A stretch of DNA of 64,000 nucleotides, taken from the NCBI GenBank assembly GCA_019634975.1, contig JAHCAI010000006.1, positions 158,270 to 222,269 on the forward strand, read 5' to 3'. The position numbers and the translations under genes were made by a program. The notes beneath the pieces were generated by a model, which saw nothing but the letters and a program-made list of their open reading frames with translations, was not told the origin of the DNA and did not search any database. This document shows, piece by piece, positions 37,663-45,915 of the stretch; positions within the stretch are counted from its first letter, which is position 1; each line of letters begins with the position of its first letter. The stretch is from Burkholderiales bacterium (GTDB lineage: Bacteria; Pseudomonadota; Gammaproteobacteria; Burkholderiales; SG8-41).

Positions 37663-38343
37663 TCAAACCGGTAGCGGCACTGTCGGCGCATCGATCGCGC
37701 CGACCTTCACATAGATCAGCGCGCCCTCCGCGCCGGTGTATGGCGTGTGGCGGCTCCAGCGCGGGTTGCGCAGCCAGCTGCCCGCCGGATACACGCCGTC
37801 TTCATCGCGGAACACGCCTTCGAGCACGAGGATCTCTTCTCCGCCGGGGTGGGTGTGCATCTGGAACTGCGTCTCCGGCGCCCAGCGCACCAGCGCCGTG
37901 CTGACACCATGGTGCTCATGCAGCGGCAGCACGCTGAGGCCCGGCACCAGTCCGGGCCGCCATTCGGCGGTAGTGGTGTCGATGTGCACCGGCGTCAGGT
38001 CATCCGCCGCGAACTGCCAAAGTTTCACGAACAGCGTGCAGCCTTCGCGCGAGAACGGCGCATGGCGGCTGCCCGGCGGATTGCGCAAATAAGTGCCTGC
38101 CGGGTAATCGCCGTTCTCATCCGAGAACACGCCATCGAGCACCAGGATTTCCTCGCCGCCGGGATGGGTGTGCGCTTCGAATCGCGAATCAGCGGCATAG
38201 CGCACGATGCTGGTCGCGCGCGCGACCTCGTCACCGACTCGGTCCAGCATGCGCCGGGTGACGCCGGGGAGCGGGGAGGGTGTCCAGGCCGCATCGGCCG
38301 CGTGTTGCACTGCGCGGAGGCTAAAGTCGTGATGGAGGTTCAT
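37663..38343 (-). CDS. Bicupin protein, ChrR-like cupins
   Basis: A 226-residue protein made of two similar cupin domains (about 35-115 and 140-220). Each carries the metal-binding motif HTHPGGEEILVL and a later H-A/T-P half motif. The domains resemble the C-terminal cupin of the anti-sigma factor ChrR, but the N-terminal anti-sigma zinc domain is missing, so it is probably an enzyme or sensor rather than an anti-sigma factor. A copy of the GACTCCGGTACC repeat lies 61-85 bp before the start. Confidence 0.85.
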   Translation of the reverse strand: MNLHHDFSLRAVQHAADAAWTPSPLPGVTRRMLDRVGDEVARATSIVRYAADSRFEAHTHPGGEEILVLDGVFSDENGDYPAGTYLRNPPGSRHAPFSREGCTLFVKLWQFAADDLTPVHIDTTTAEWRPGLVPGLSVLPLHEHHGVSTALVRWAPETQFQMHTHPGGEEILVLEGVFRDEDGVYPAGSWLRNPRWSRHTPYTGAEGALIYVKVGAIDAPTVPLPV

Positions 38344-38403
38344 GCGGCGATTTTAGAAGAACCGCAACCGATGCGGGGCGGCATCTAAAAGAATGGGGCT
38401 GCA

Positions 38404-38428
38404 GGAAAAGCGACTCCGGTACCTTTAG
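38404..38428 (-). repeat. Short interspersed repeat R2, copy 1
   Basis: The plus strand reads GAAAAGCGACTCCGGTACCT followed by TTAGA. It shares the core CGACTCCGGTACCTTT with copies at 39404 and 40436, and lies just upstream of the bicupin gene. Confidence 0.85.
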
Positions 38429-38457
38429 ATTTTTGGATTCAGGTGCTATGCATCCCC

Positions 38458-39267
38458 CTAACGTGATGCCGCAGCGGGGCGCGTAGCGGATGTGCAATGG
38501 GTTGCCAGCGCCTGCAGCACATCGCCCGTTCGGGCGTTCTGCACAAAAGCCGCGACCGAAAGATTCTGCAATTTCCAGAGCGTATCGACAGCGAAGCGGT
38601 GCTTCAGCAGCACGCGGCCCTGCGCGTCCGGCGCAAACGGCCCGGTGAGGTCGCGAACCACGTAATCGTGCAGCAGCCGTTTGCCGCGGTTTTCTCCGGC
38701 ACCGATTTCGCTGGCGAGCTGGTTCTCATAAAGCGCGAGCCAGGTCTGGGCCAACGGCCGCTCGCCCGCGTCCGGAATGTTCGCCTGCGCGCTGACCATC
38801 ACAGCGCCGGGCGACAGATCCACCTCCAGATGTAACCGGGCCTGTGGCTTGCGCTGCCCCAGTGCCGCGATCTTTTCACCGAAATCGTCACGAAAAGGGC
38901 TGCGACGGTAATCCTTCCCGTTCAGCGTGAACTGGGGCGTGTAGACCACGCGCGACTGGTTGCGCGCGGCAATCTGGCGCTGACGCTCGCTGAACCGCTG
39001 TTGCGCAAAGCGATCCACCCAGCCCAGGTAATTCCAGTAATCGACATGAAACGCCAGCGCCACCACACGATCGGGGAGGTATCCCTTCGCGGGCAGGCCG
39101 CTAAGCCAGCGGTCCGCAGGCGGGCAGCTGTCGCAGCCTTCTGAGGTATACAGTTCCAGCAGCGGTACCCGGTATTCACCGCTGGCCGCAGTGCATTGCG
39201 TAGAGGCCGCCGCCGGCAGCCACGCCAGCAGGGCGCCAAACAGCAGAATCGGTTTGAGCATCGACAT
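38458..39267 (-). CDS. DUF1223 thioredoxin-like secreted protein
   Basis: A 269-residue protein with an N-terminal signal (about 1-21) and the DUF1223 start VPLLELYTSEGCDSCPPADRWL, whose CxxC (C-D-S-C) sits where thioredoxin-fold proteins carry their redox pair. VVALAFHVDYWNYLGWVD and YTPQFTLNGKDYR are family landmarks. It may act as a periplasmic thiol protein; the function of the family is not established. R2 copy 2 lies upstream. Confidence 0.88.
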   Translation of the reverse strand: MSMLKPILLFGALLAWLPAAASTQCTAASGEYRVPLLELYTSEGCDSCPPADRWLSGLPAKGYLPDRVVALAFHVDYWNYLGWVDRFAQQRFSERQRQIAARNQSRVVYTPQFTLNGKDYRRSPFRDDFGEKIAALGQRKPQARLHLEVDLSPGAVMVSAQANIPDAGERPLAQTWLALYENQLASEIGAGENRGKRLLHDYVVRDLTGPFAPDAQGRVLLKHRFAVDTLWKLQNLSVAAFVQNARTGDVLQALATHCTSATRPAAASR

Positions 39268-39403
39268 GCTGTTGAGTCGATGGCGTGGCGAGATCCTTAC
39301 AGCCCGGCGCAGTGCGCGCAGGCTGCGGGCATTGTCGGTGCTGAAGGTTATCGGGGAGGGTGCCCCCGGTTACCTTCCGGGGAGGGGCTTGGGTGAACCT
39401 GGC

Positions 39404-39430
39404 AAAAAAGAAATCGACTCCGGTACCTTT
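39404..39430 (-). repeat. Short interspersed repeat R2, copy 2
   Basis: The plus strand reads AAAAAAGAAATCGACTCCGG followed by TACCTTT. It lies between the hydrolase gene that ends at 39488 and the DUF1223 start at 39267, in the same orientation as the other two copies. Confidence 0.88.
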
Positions 39431-39487
39431 CGATGTGGGTACGGAGAAATCCTTGCGCCTGGGCATGCGGCGGGGCCCGGTCATCGT

Positions 39488-40399
39488 TTACGGAAAAACC
39501 TGCGACATCACGGCCTGGCCGTAAGGGCCGTACGGATTCGCGAGCGTTTCCTTGAGTTCGAAATGGTCATATTCCTCTGCCACGACCAGCCGGGAGGATT
39601 TTCCGGAGTCCCGCAGCGCCTTGTCAAAGTCGATGGACTGCCGCCGGAACTCCGGGGTTTCGCGTGTGCCATACAGCAGCACGACCGGTACGACGATGCG
39701 TTCAAGGTGGCGCTGCGGGCTCAGCTTGAACTCAAGATCGTCGTCGAATTTCACGTAAGAACTTCTGGAAGACAGCCTGACCGGGTGCAGGTCGTACATG
39801 CCGCTGCACAGGACGGCGCCGCGGATGAAGTTTTCGGGGAGGGTGGCGTCGTAGTCCTTCTGCCAGTCCGTGGTCAGCGCCACGGCGGCCAGGTGGGCGC
39901 CGGACGAATGGCCGACGAGGTGGATGCGACTCCGGTCCGCGTCCAGTGTTCCGGCATTGCGGTAGACCCAGATCAGCGAGCGGCGCACCTGGTCCGCCAG
40001 CGTCCGCAGGCTGTCCGCGGCATCCTGCACCCAGGAAAAATCGGGGACGATGAAGTGGGCACCGGCCTTGACGAACATTTCCGCCGCGAAGGCATTCTGG
40101 CTGGCGAGCCCCCTTCGCCATGCACCACCGTGGATGAATACGATGATCGGGGCGTTGCGTTCCGCTGCCGGATAGACATCCAGGCCTTCGATCGGGGCGT
40201 CGCCATAGGCATGTCGTTGCGGCGGTCCAATCCTGTCCCGCACGGCTTTGCTGGCGAGAGACATCCGCGTGCGTACATGTTCCGAATGCGGCGCATAGGC
40301 CGACTGGTTATAGACGACATCCAGTCCTGCCTGGTCATAGTGGAGGAATACCAGTTTGCTGGTGGACGGTTGAGGAGTGTGGGTATCGTTTGCAGTCAT
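39488..40399 (-). CDS. Alpha/beta hydrolase, arylformamidase/BD-FAE-like
   Basis: A 303-residue hydrolase. IVFIHGGAWRRG is the oxyanion-hole HGG motif, VGHSSGAHLAAVAL the nucleophile elbow, and VLLYGTRETPEF and EYDHFELKE supply the Asp and His. The start LDVVYNQSAYAPHSEHV resembles kynurenine formamidase-like esterases of the DUF-type BD-FAE group. No kynurenine gene is adjacent, so the assignment is to the esterase family only. It is the last ordinary-composition gene before the AT-rich island. Confidence 0.85.
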   Translation of the reverse strand: MTANDTHTPQPSTSKLVFLHYDQAGLDVVYNQSAYAPHSEHVRTRMSLASKAVRDRIGPPQRHAYGDAPIEGLDVYPAAERNAPIIVFIHGGAWRRGLASQNAFAAEMFVKAGAHFIVPDFSWVQDAADSLRTLADQVRRSLIWVYRNAGTLDADRSRIHLVGHSSGAHLAAVALTTDWQKDYDATLPENFIRGAVLCSGMYDLHPVRLSSRSSYVKFDDDLEFKLSPQRHLERIVVPVVLLYGTRETPEFRRQSIDFDKALRDSGKSSRLVVAEEYDHFELKETLANPYGPYGQAVMSQVFP

Positions 40400-40435
40400 C
40401 GGAGGTCCGAAAGTTTCAGGTGGAAGCGGAATGCG

Positions 40436-40462
40436 AGAAAAGAAATCGACTCCGGTACCTTT
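40436..40462 (-). repeat. Short interspersed repeat R2, copy 3
   Basis: The plus strand reads GAAAAGAAATCGACTCCGGT followed by ACCTTTG. It lies 37-63 bp before the alpha/beta hydrolase start and just outside the 3' end of the AT-rich nuclease-NTPase gene, which it may help delimit. Confidence 0.9.
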
Positions 40463-40501
40463 GACGTTGCGCGTGGTCTATCTGTGGTGCAGTAACGGTT
40501 G

Positions 40502-42985
40502 TTAGCGTCGATGAATACCCGGGGTCAAGTTTCTTTGCACTGCGTTGTTGACGGTATCAAAACTATCACTCTGACTTTTTAGTACAGATATGAAATCGTA
40601 GTAGTTATGTGTAAAGTTTGAGTTATGCCATTGAGTCTCAAGATATTTTTTGAAAGCAACGGTACGCTCCAGTCGATCACTAATCGAAAACGAGGAGGCT
40701 AGTGCGCAAACCCGTTCTCTTGTGGGCTCGTCAAAAATAGGGGTGTCTATCGAAACGGCATCAATAAATGCGAATGAGCCAATCCAGAATCGAATGTGAT
40801 AAATGCCAATGGACGTCGCACGGAAATGAAACTGCTCCGGTGGCTCATGATCTTCAACGGGGATTTCTCTGTAGTGGGAGTGGGGGGTTTCGATCAGTCG
40901 TTTGGTGGAAAGCCGCCGCAGGGAAAATCGGATTTGATCATCAACAAATCCCAGCCTCCGCATCTCGTTCATGAGTTCGTTGCCGTTCAGAAATCCATCT
41001 TGGTCTAAAACTCCTGTATTTGAGCTCAAGAACGCTACGATCAGGCTACCCAAAAAGTGCTCTCTAGGATCAGCCGTACTGACGTCAAAAATATTGTATG
41101 CAACAACGGATGACTGTGAGTTGAAGTAAGCGTATTCGCCAAGCAAGGCGTGTTTTGTAAATTCATGAAGCGGAATTTTGTAACTGCCAGGCCTCTCCTC
41201 CTCAATGGAGACTATTTTTTTTGAGTCAACATTGGGGCTGCCGAAGAATCCTGTAATTAGCTCGATAACGGCGCGAGTATTTCCACCAGTAATGTTGCTT
41301 AGAAAGGTCCTTATGGATTCGTTGGTGCGTATGGACCGCAATGTGGCGTTTAAGAACGCAACGACACTACTTAGGTGTAGGCGGATCCCCTGAAGTGCTG
41401 CGGGCTCTACCTTGCCCTCCGCGACTCTCGCCGCAAAAATTAGTCTTTTCTGAACAACTTCATCTGCGGGCGGAGGCGCGATTGTTAGCACTTTATTCTG
41501 ATATGCGGAAAGTGCGCCGGTAGTTTTTGAAACGTAGAAGGTGCTTGGACGTAGCGCCACAAATACAAGCAGGTTTCTTGATGCCGCTAGTTCTTGTGCG
41601 ATTAAGAAAGTTTCTTGTTGTACGGCGAAGGTGCGTTGGTCGGCATTATCTAAAACTAGAATAATTTGTTTATTGCGGCCATGTGCAAGATGACCAAGAG
41701 CTGCGTGCAAGTGCTTATCGCGTTTTTCCGTTTTTCCTATTAGAAATGCCAAGCGATCCTTTTGATATGAAATCGAATCAATTTCCTTGAGCTTGCCCCT
41801 GACGCTATTGTCAAAATCCGATAGGTCTCGATAATAAATAGACTCAGCAAAATTGGCTGTGTTGATGTCGATTCCATATTTTTCTTTTAATACGATCGGT
41901 ATTTCATCCAGAACAAAAGATTTCACGTCGCTGGATAAATTTGCCTTAATCCCTAGATTAATATGTATGAAATAAGTGTTCGCTTTCTCCGATGCGTCGA
42001 GATTCTCGTGGAGATTTTCAAAGAATGAAGACTTCCCGACGCCGACGTCACCGATAACAACGATTGGTCTCGATCCTGTGCTGCCGAGAATCCCGGGGTC
42101 GGTGAGAATTAAGCTGCCGGTGGAATCAACCGAACTTATCTCTTGTAGTGCCGCTGGCGATACTCCGGCATCGCCTGCCCTTTTGTATCTTGCTGCAATT
42201 ATGTTTTTACTAAGAAGCAAGTGCCTGTTGTTTGCTTCAATTGGCACGTAGCATTCCTTGTAAAACGAAGACTTTAGCTTTGGGTTATCTTCAATTTCCT
42301 CAAGAAGCAATGCGGAGAGGGAGCGGAGATTTTCTTGAAAGTCGCTGCGATATCGATACTTGTGTGGTTCAGAAATTGATGTGGATGCTTTAGGGGGGAT
42401 CCTGGGGTTTCGATGCAACGCCAGATCTCGATATGCGCGGTTTTCAGTGACACCTTCGGGTGAGAGGAGTTTCCAAAGGAGTGGAAAATCTTCGACGTAA
42501 GTATGAAAGCCGTTGAAGAAGTAGCAATCACCTTCGAGCGGTGGCTGTCCAGGAATAATTGCTTGAAAAATGGCCAATTGCGGACCGTTACATACAATGG
42601 CGATCTGAGCGCCATTGATCGCACAATAAGGCAGAACTTGATGCACAGCCGATTCAAAAGATTTTGATGCTTGCAGAAGCGGTCGCAATTTACGAACAAT
42701 CGAAGGGCGCCCTGTTGGTGGAACGTCAAATGCAACAGCTTCTTTTTTTGCTTCAAGAATTGCCTTAGGAGGTTGTCCTAGGAGATAGTCGGCTTTTCCC
42801 CCTAATTCGTTGGTTTTCTCAACAGTAATATTTGGTTTTTCCCAGCCGAGGCATTCTTCGAGCAGTCTGTCGATAAATTGATAGCGATTCTGCGCTTCAT
42901 TCCAGTGGTGACTCTCGATAGGAAACTCAGCAAGTATTGCTTCCAGTTTGCGCTTTCCCTCTGTGAGTTCGAACGGAGCTTCCAT
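40502..42985 (-). CDS. HsdR-N-like PD-(D/E)xK nuclease fused to a P-loop NTPase (candidate defence protein)
   Basis: An 827-residue protein in DNA far richer in A+T than its neighbours. Residues about 20-145 resemble the N-terminal nuclease domain of type I restriction HsdR: GKADYLL with D66, then ILEAKKEA with E78-x-K80, a complete PD-(D/E)xK pair, and an AQIAIVCNGPQLAIFQA strand. After a helical stretch comes a P-loop NTPase: Walker A GDVGVGKSS (312-320), Walker B IILVLDNADQ (441-450) and VFVALRP (about 474-480) as sensor strand. A winged-helix-like segment lies near residues 670-710, then an unassigned C-terminal part. No helicase motifs, methylase or specificity gene is present, so this is not a normal type I system. 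It resembles single-gene STAND/AAA defence nucleases. ATG 42985 is preferred; a TTG at 43117 would overlap the lyase gene. Confidence 0.8.
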   Translation of the reverse strand: MEAPFELTEGKRKLEAILAEFPIESHHWNEAQNRYQFIDRLLEECLGWEKPNITVEKTNELGGKADYLLGQPPKAILEAKKEAVAFDVPPTGRPSIVRKLRPLLQASKSFESAVHQVLPYCAINGAQIAIVCNGPQLAIFQAIIPGQPPLEGDCYFFNGFHTYVEDFPLLWKLLSPEGVTENRAYRDLALHRNPRIPPKASTSISEPHKYRYRSDFQENLRSLSALLLEEIEDNPKLKSSFYKECYVPIEANNRHLLLSKNIIAARYKRAGDAGVSPAALQEISSVDSTGSLILTDPGILGSTGSRPIVVIGDVGVGKSSFFENLHENLDASEKANTYFIHINLGIKANLSSDVKSFVLDEIPIVLKEKYGIDINTANFAESIYYRDLSDFDNSVRGKLKEIDSISYQKDRLAFLIGKTEKRDKHLHAALGHLAHGRNKQIILVLDNADQRTFAVQQETFLIAQELAASRNLLVFVALRPSTFYVSKTTGALSAYQNKVLTIAPPPADEVVQKRLIFAARVAEGKVEPAALQGIRLHLSSVVAFLNATLRSIRTNESIRTFLSNITGGNTRAVIELITGFFGSPNVDSKKIVSIEEERPGSYKIPLHEFTKHALLGEYAYFNSQSSVVAYNIFDVSTADPREHFLGSLIVAFLSSNTGVLDQDGFLNGNELMNEMRRLGFVDDQIRFSLRRLSTKRLIETPHSHYREIPVEDHEPPEQFHFRATSIGIYHIRFWIGSFAFIDAVSIDTPIFDEPTRERVCALASSFSISDRLERTVAFKKYLETQWHNSNFTHNYYDFISVLKSQSDSFDTVNNAVQRNLTPGIHRR

Positions 42986-43008
42986 CTTGGATTCCCATGC
43001 ATTTGTTA

Positions 43009-43017
43009 GGGGGGGGG
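43009..43017 (-). repeat. Homopolymer of nine C (coding sense) before the nuclease-NTPase start
   Basis: Nine G on the plus strand, so nine C in the sense of the gene, 24-32 bases before ATG 42985. Tracts of this length are prone to slipped-strand change. Confidence 0.85.
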
Positions 43018-43091
43018 CTGCCTTTGAAGTGCCTAAATCAATATTGCACTTAAATTTTGTAAGGGCATTTAAGGGGTGAGTTGGCACTAAA

Positions 43092-44531
43092 TTAAAGCGT
43101 GTTGAAATCGCCTTCAAGGTTGGAAGTGGCTTTCGTGAGATGCAATTTACTTTTGTTATGCCAGTCTGAAAAGGTTTTGGTAATCGCGCGTGATTGATGA
43201 ATTGCTTTCTTCACATAGTCAACCTGCGGCCCCCCCAACCCCTTCCGCCCAAACACCATATATTCCGCACTGATCACCTCGCGGAATTCCGCTTCCGTCA
43301 GCGGCAGTTTGTCCTTAGCCTGTTCCTCGTAAATCCGCTGCGCTTCGCGGTAGGGGATGTCGTGGATCTTCAGGCCCTTGCCGCGGCCGAAGTCCGTCAG
43401 CTTGCTCGCGAAGTGATGGCCGGTGCGGAAGGGCACTTCGGCTTTCTGTAGCAGGGCGTCGGCGATTTCGGTGGTGGTGGAGTAATCGGCGTTTACTTCT
43501 TCCAGCGCGCGCGCCTTGTTGACCACCACCGCATCGACCACGCTGCCGAAGAGTTTGAACACCGTCAGCGCGCGGGCATAGGGCACCGGGTCGTACATGC
43601 GGTAATCGAACATGCCGGTGCGGTTGTTGTGCGCGACAAAGGTCATGGTCTGCATTTCACTCAGCAGGATGCTCGACTGCGCGCGCAGCTGTTCGAGGGC
43701 GGCGGGGTTGCGCTTCTGCGGCATGATGCTGCTGGTGCCGGTGAGTTCGCCGCTGCCCAGCATGAACCACGGCACGGGTTCGGCGTACTGGATGTGCAGG
43801 TCCTGCGCGAACATGCCGGTCTGCACCGCGGTCATCGCGTAGGCATTGGCGACGTCGAGCGCGCTGTCGATGGGCGCGAGGTGGTTGGCGTCGTAGGCGT
43901 TTTCCACAAGCCCTTCAAAACCCAATAACTCGGCTAAGCGGTGCCGGTCGAGCGGGAAGCTGGAGGTCGCCAGCGCCGCCGTGCCCAGCGGGCATTTGTT
44001 CACCCGCGTGTACGCCTGCTGCAGGCGCTCGGTCGCGCGCGCGAGGGCGGATTCAAAGGCCAGCAGGTAATGCGCAAACGTCGTCGGCTGCGCCTGCACG
44101 CCGTGGGTGTAGGCGGGGATGATGGTTTCGATATGTTCTTCCGCTCGTTTGAGCAGTTTCTCGCGGTCGTCGATCAGCGCGCCGATGGTGTGCAGCAACC
44201 CGTCGCGCAGGTTCATCCGCGCAATGGTTGAGGCGAGGTCCTGCCGGCTGCGGCCGGTGTGCAGGCGCGAGGCCTCCTGTCCGGCGACGGCGATCAGGCG
44301 GGGTTCGTAGTCGAGATAGTCCGCGGAGGTGCGCTTCTCGCCGGTCTTTTCATTTTCGATGACCTGGGCGATGCCTTTGGCGATGCGCTTGGCCACGTCC
44401 TTCGGCACGATGCCGATTTCGGCCAGCATAACGATCGAGGCCTTGTTGATTTCGTCCAGCCATTCAATCGAACGGCCGCCGCCGCGGAAGGTGGCGTTGA
44501 TGTCGAGGGTGTGTGCAGGGTCGGAGGGCAT
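43092..44531 (-). CDS. Argininosuccinate lyase-like protein of the fumarase/aspartase superfamily
   Basis: A 479-residue lyase. GTSSIMPQKRNPAALEQLR is the superfamily signature with the mobile catalytic loop, AGQEASRLHTGRSRQDLAST is the first conserved region of argininosuccinate lyases, and TTFAHYLLAFESAL follows. The N-terminus lacks the LWGGRF start of housekeeping ArgH, so it may act on a different substrate by the same C-N (or C-O) elimination. The last 40 codons or so, from about 43215 down, switch abruptly to AT-rich DNA, and the C-terminal tail (SKLHLTKATSNLEGDFNTL) looks unlike the family. The gene lies 34 bp after Fic and before the nuclease-NTPase gene on the same strand. Confidence 0.82.
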   Translation of the reverse strand: MPSDPAHTLDINATFRGGGRSIEWLDEINKASIVMLAEIGIVPKDVAKRIAKGIAQVIENEKTGEKRTSADYLDYEPRLIAVAGQEASRLHTGRSRQDLASTIARMNLRDGLLHTIGALIDDREKLLKRAEEHIETIIPAYTHGVQAQPTTFAHYLLAFESALARATERLQQAYTRVNKCPLGTAALATSSFPLDRHRLAELLGFEGLVENAYDANHLAPIDSALDVANAYAMTAVQTGMFAQDLHIQYAEPVPWFMLGSGELTGTSSIMPQKRNPAALEQLRAQSSILLSEMQTMTFVAHNNRTGMFDYRMYDPVPYARALTVFKLFGSVVDAVVVNKARALEEVNADYSTTTEIADALLQKAEVPFRTGHHFASKLTDFGRGKGLKIHDIPYREAQRIYEEQAKDKLPLTEAEFREVISAEYMVFGRKGLGGPQVDYVKKAIHQSRAITKTFSDWHNKSKLHLTKATSNLEGDFNTL

Positions 44532-44565
44532 CAGAAGCGATCCATAAAATCAGATAATTATTTAC

Positions 44566-45915
44566 TCAAGCGAGTTTGTCGATGCGTTTGCGCAAATCTG
44601 CTGGTGCTGTGAACACATATGCCTTGCCGGATTTTGATTGTGACAGCAATCCCGATTCCGTCAGCGCCAGCAGATCTGAGCGAGCCGTTTGGTATGCAGT
44701 CACGTGGGTGCGCTGATGGCCTTCAATGCGGTAACGGAAGCCGGGATGTTTCAAGGCATGTGTCAGCAGCGCGATCTGGCGATGATTCAGGCGATCACGC
44801 AGCCTGGGAGAGGCGGTAAGCAGTTTCTCCGTGGCGCGTTGTTCCTTTGCCGCGTGATCGAGATATTCATGAAGGGCGGCAATTGATTTGTGGATGACAT
44901 CGAGCTGGTGAATGATGAAATAGGTCGTGTCGTTGCCGTCGGTCTCGGTGTGCAGGTAGGCGCGCACGTATTGTGATGGCGCCTTGCGCAGGACATGTGA
45001 AATGGACAGAAATTCCATCAACCAGTATCCCTGCCGCGCCATGACCCAGTAGAACAGCGCGCGCGCTGTGCGGCCGTTGCCGTCAACGAAGGGATGATCG
45101 TAGCCGATCATAAAGTGCACCAGGATTGCCCGGATCACCGGATGGATGAACGGCGAGGTGATTTCGGTGCTGTTGGCGAATTCGCACAGACGTTCCAGGC
45201 GTCCGGATAGTTCGGTATGGGGCGGAGGCTGATGTATCAGCGTGCCATCGCGGTTGTCCTCCACCCGCACATCGTCCGCTTGACGCAACCGGCCGGCGTC
45301 GGCGGGATCGTCGAGCGTGTCTTCAGTCAGGATGCGATGCAGTTCGAGGATGCGCTCCGTCGTGACCGAGTCTTTGCGGAAGGTGCGGATGAGTTCCATC
45401 GCGCGGTAGTTGTTGAAAATCATCCGCTCGCTTCGATCGCGTGGTTTGCGTCCCTCCTGCAGCATGGTTTTGGCGACCTGACGCGTAGTGGAGGCGCCTT
45501 CCAACTGGCTGGAGGTGATGGCCTCCTCGACGAGCGAGCGCCAGATATATCGGTCTCGTTGCTCTGGTATGGCGATGTCGGCAGCGCTGGCGATTTTGCC
45601 CGCGGCGTCACGGTCGATGTGGTGCAGGGCAACCAGTACCGGTTCCGGCAGTCCGAATACGAATGGTTTGCCGCTTTTGTCGAGCAGCGAATCCAGCGCG
45701 CGGTAAAGGGGGATGCGCGCCATCTTGACGCCTGTCCACCAGTCTTCGGCAGACGCGACGCCGGCCGGCGGTTTGCGGTGACGCAGTTCGTCCCAGTGCA
45801 GGTACTGTCCTTCGATCACCTGCGAACGGATTGCCGAAACGAGCTTGATGAATTGCTCGGGCTTGTTTCCGGCAATGAGTTGATGAACGTCGGGCGGGGT
45901 CAGCGGCAGCTTCAC
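44566..45915 (-). CDS. Fic family protein with inhibitory helix and C-terminal winged helix
   Basis: A 449-residue protein. The Fic core motif HPFVDGNGRTAR (274-285) is intact, so AMP or another nucleotide part can be transferred to a hydroxyl group of a target protein. SSQLEG (135-140) matches the (S/T)xxxE(G/N) inhibitory motif and lies N-terminal to the core, making it a class II Fic with built-in autoinhibition. The last 80 residues (HVTAYQTARSDLLALTESGLLSQSKSGKAYVF) form a winged helix, suggesting DNA binding and autoregulation. The start is GTG 45915. It has a strongly AT-rich promoter with a large inverted repeat. First gene of a three-gene minus-strand row. Confidence 0.92.
   Translation of the reverse strand: MKLPLTPPDVHQLIAGNKPEQFIKLVSAIRSQVIEGQYLHWDELRHRKPPAGVASAEDWWTGVKMARIPLYRALDSLLDKSGKPFVFGLPEPVLVALHHIDRDAAGKIASAADIAIPEQRDRYIWRSLVEEAITSSQLEGASTTRQVAKTMLQEGRKPRDRSERMIFNNYRAMELIRTFRKDSVTTERILELHRILTEDTLDDPADAGRLRQADDVRVEDNRDGTLIHQPPPHTELSGRLERLCEFANSTEITSPFIHPVIRAILVHFMIGYDHPFVDGNGRTARALFYWVMARQGYWLMEFLSISHVLRKAPSQYVRAYLHTETDGNDTTYFIIHQLDVIHKSIAALHEYLDHAAKEQRATEKLLTASPRLRDRLNHRQIALLTHALKHPGFRYRIEGHQRTHVTAYQTARSDLLALTESGLLSQSKSGKAYVFTAPADLRKRIDKLA

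Noticed and set aside
39928..39942. A fourth partial match to the R2 repeat (GCGACTCCGGTCC)
   Set aside because: It lies inside the alpha/beta hydrolase coding region, lacks the ACCTTT end and A-rich flank, and is explained by coding sequence.
40502..43117. Type I restriction-modification system
   Set aside because: Only the HsdR N-terminal-like nuclease domain is present. There are no DEAD-box helicase motifs and no hsdM or hsdS gene nearby, so the gene is described as a nuclease-NTPase instead.
43092..44531. Housekeeping argH
   Set aside because: The N-terminal region characteristic of ArgH is missing, the 3' end is altered and no arginine gene is adjacent, so no gene symbol is given.
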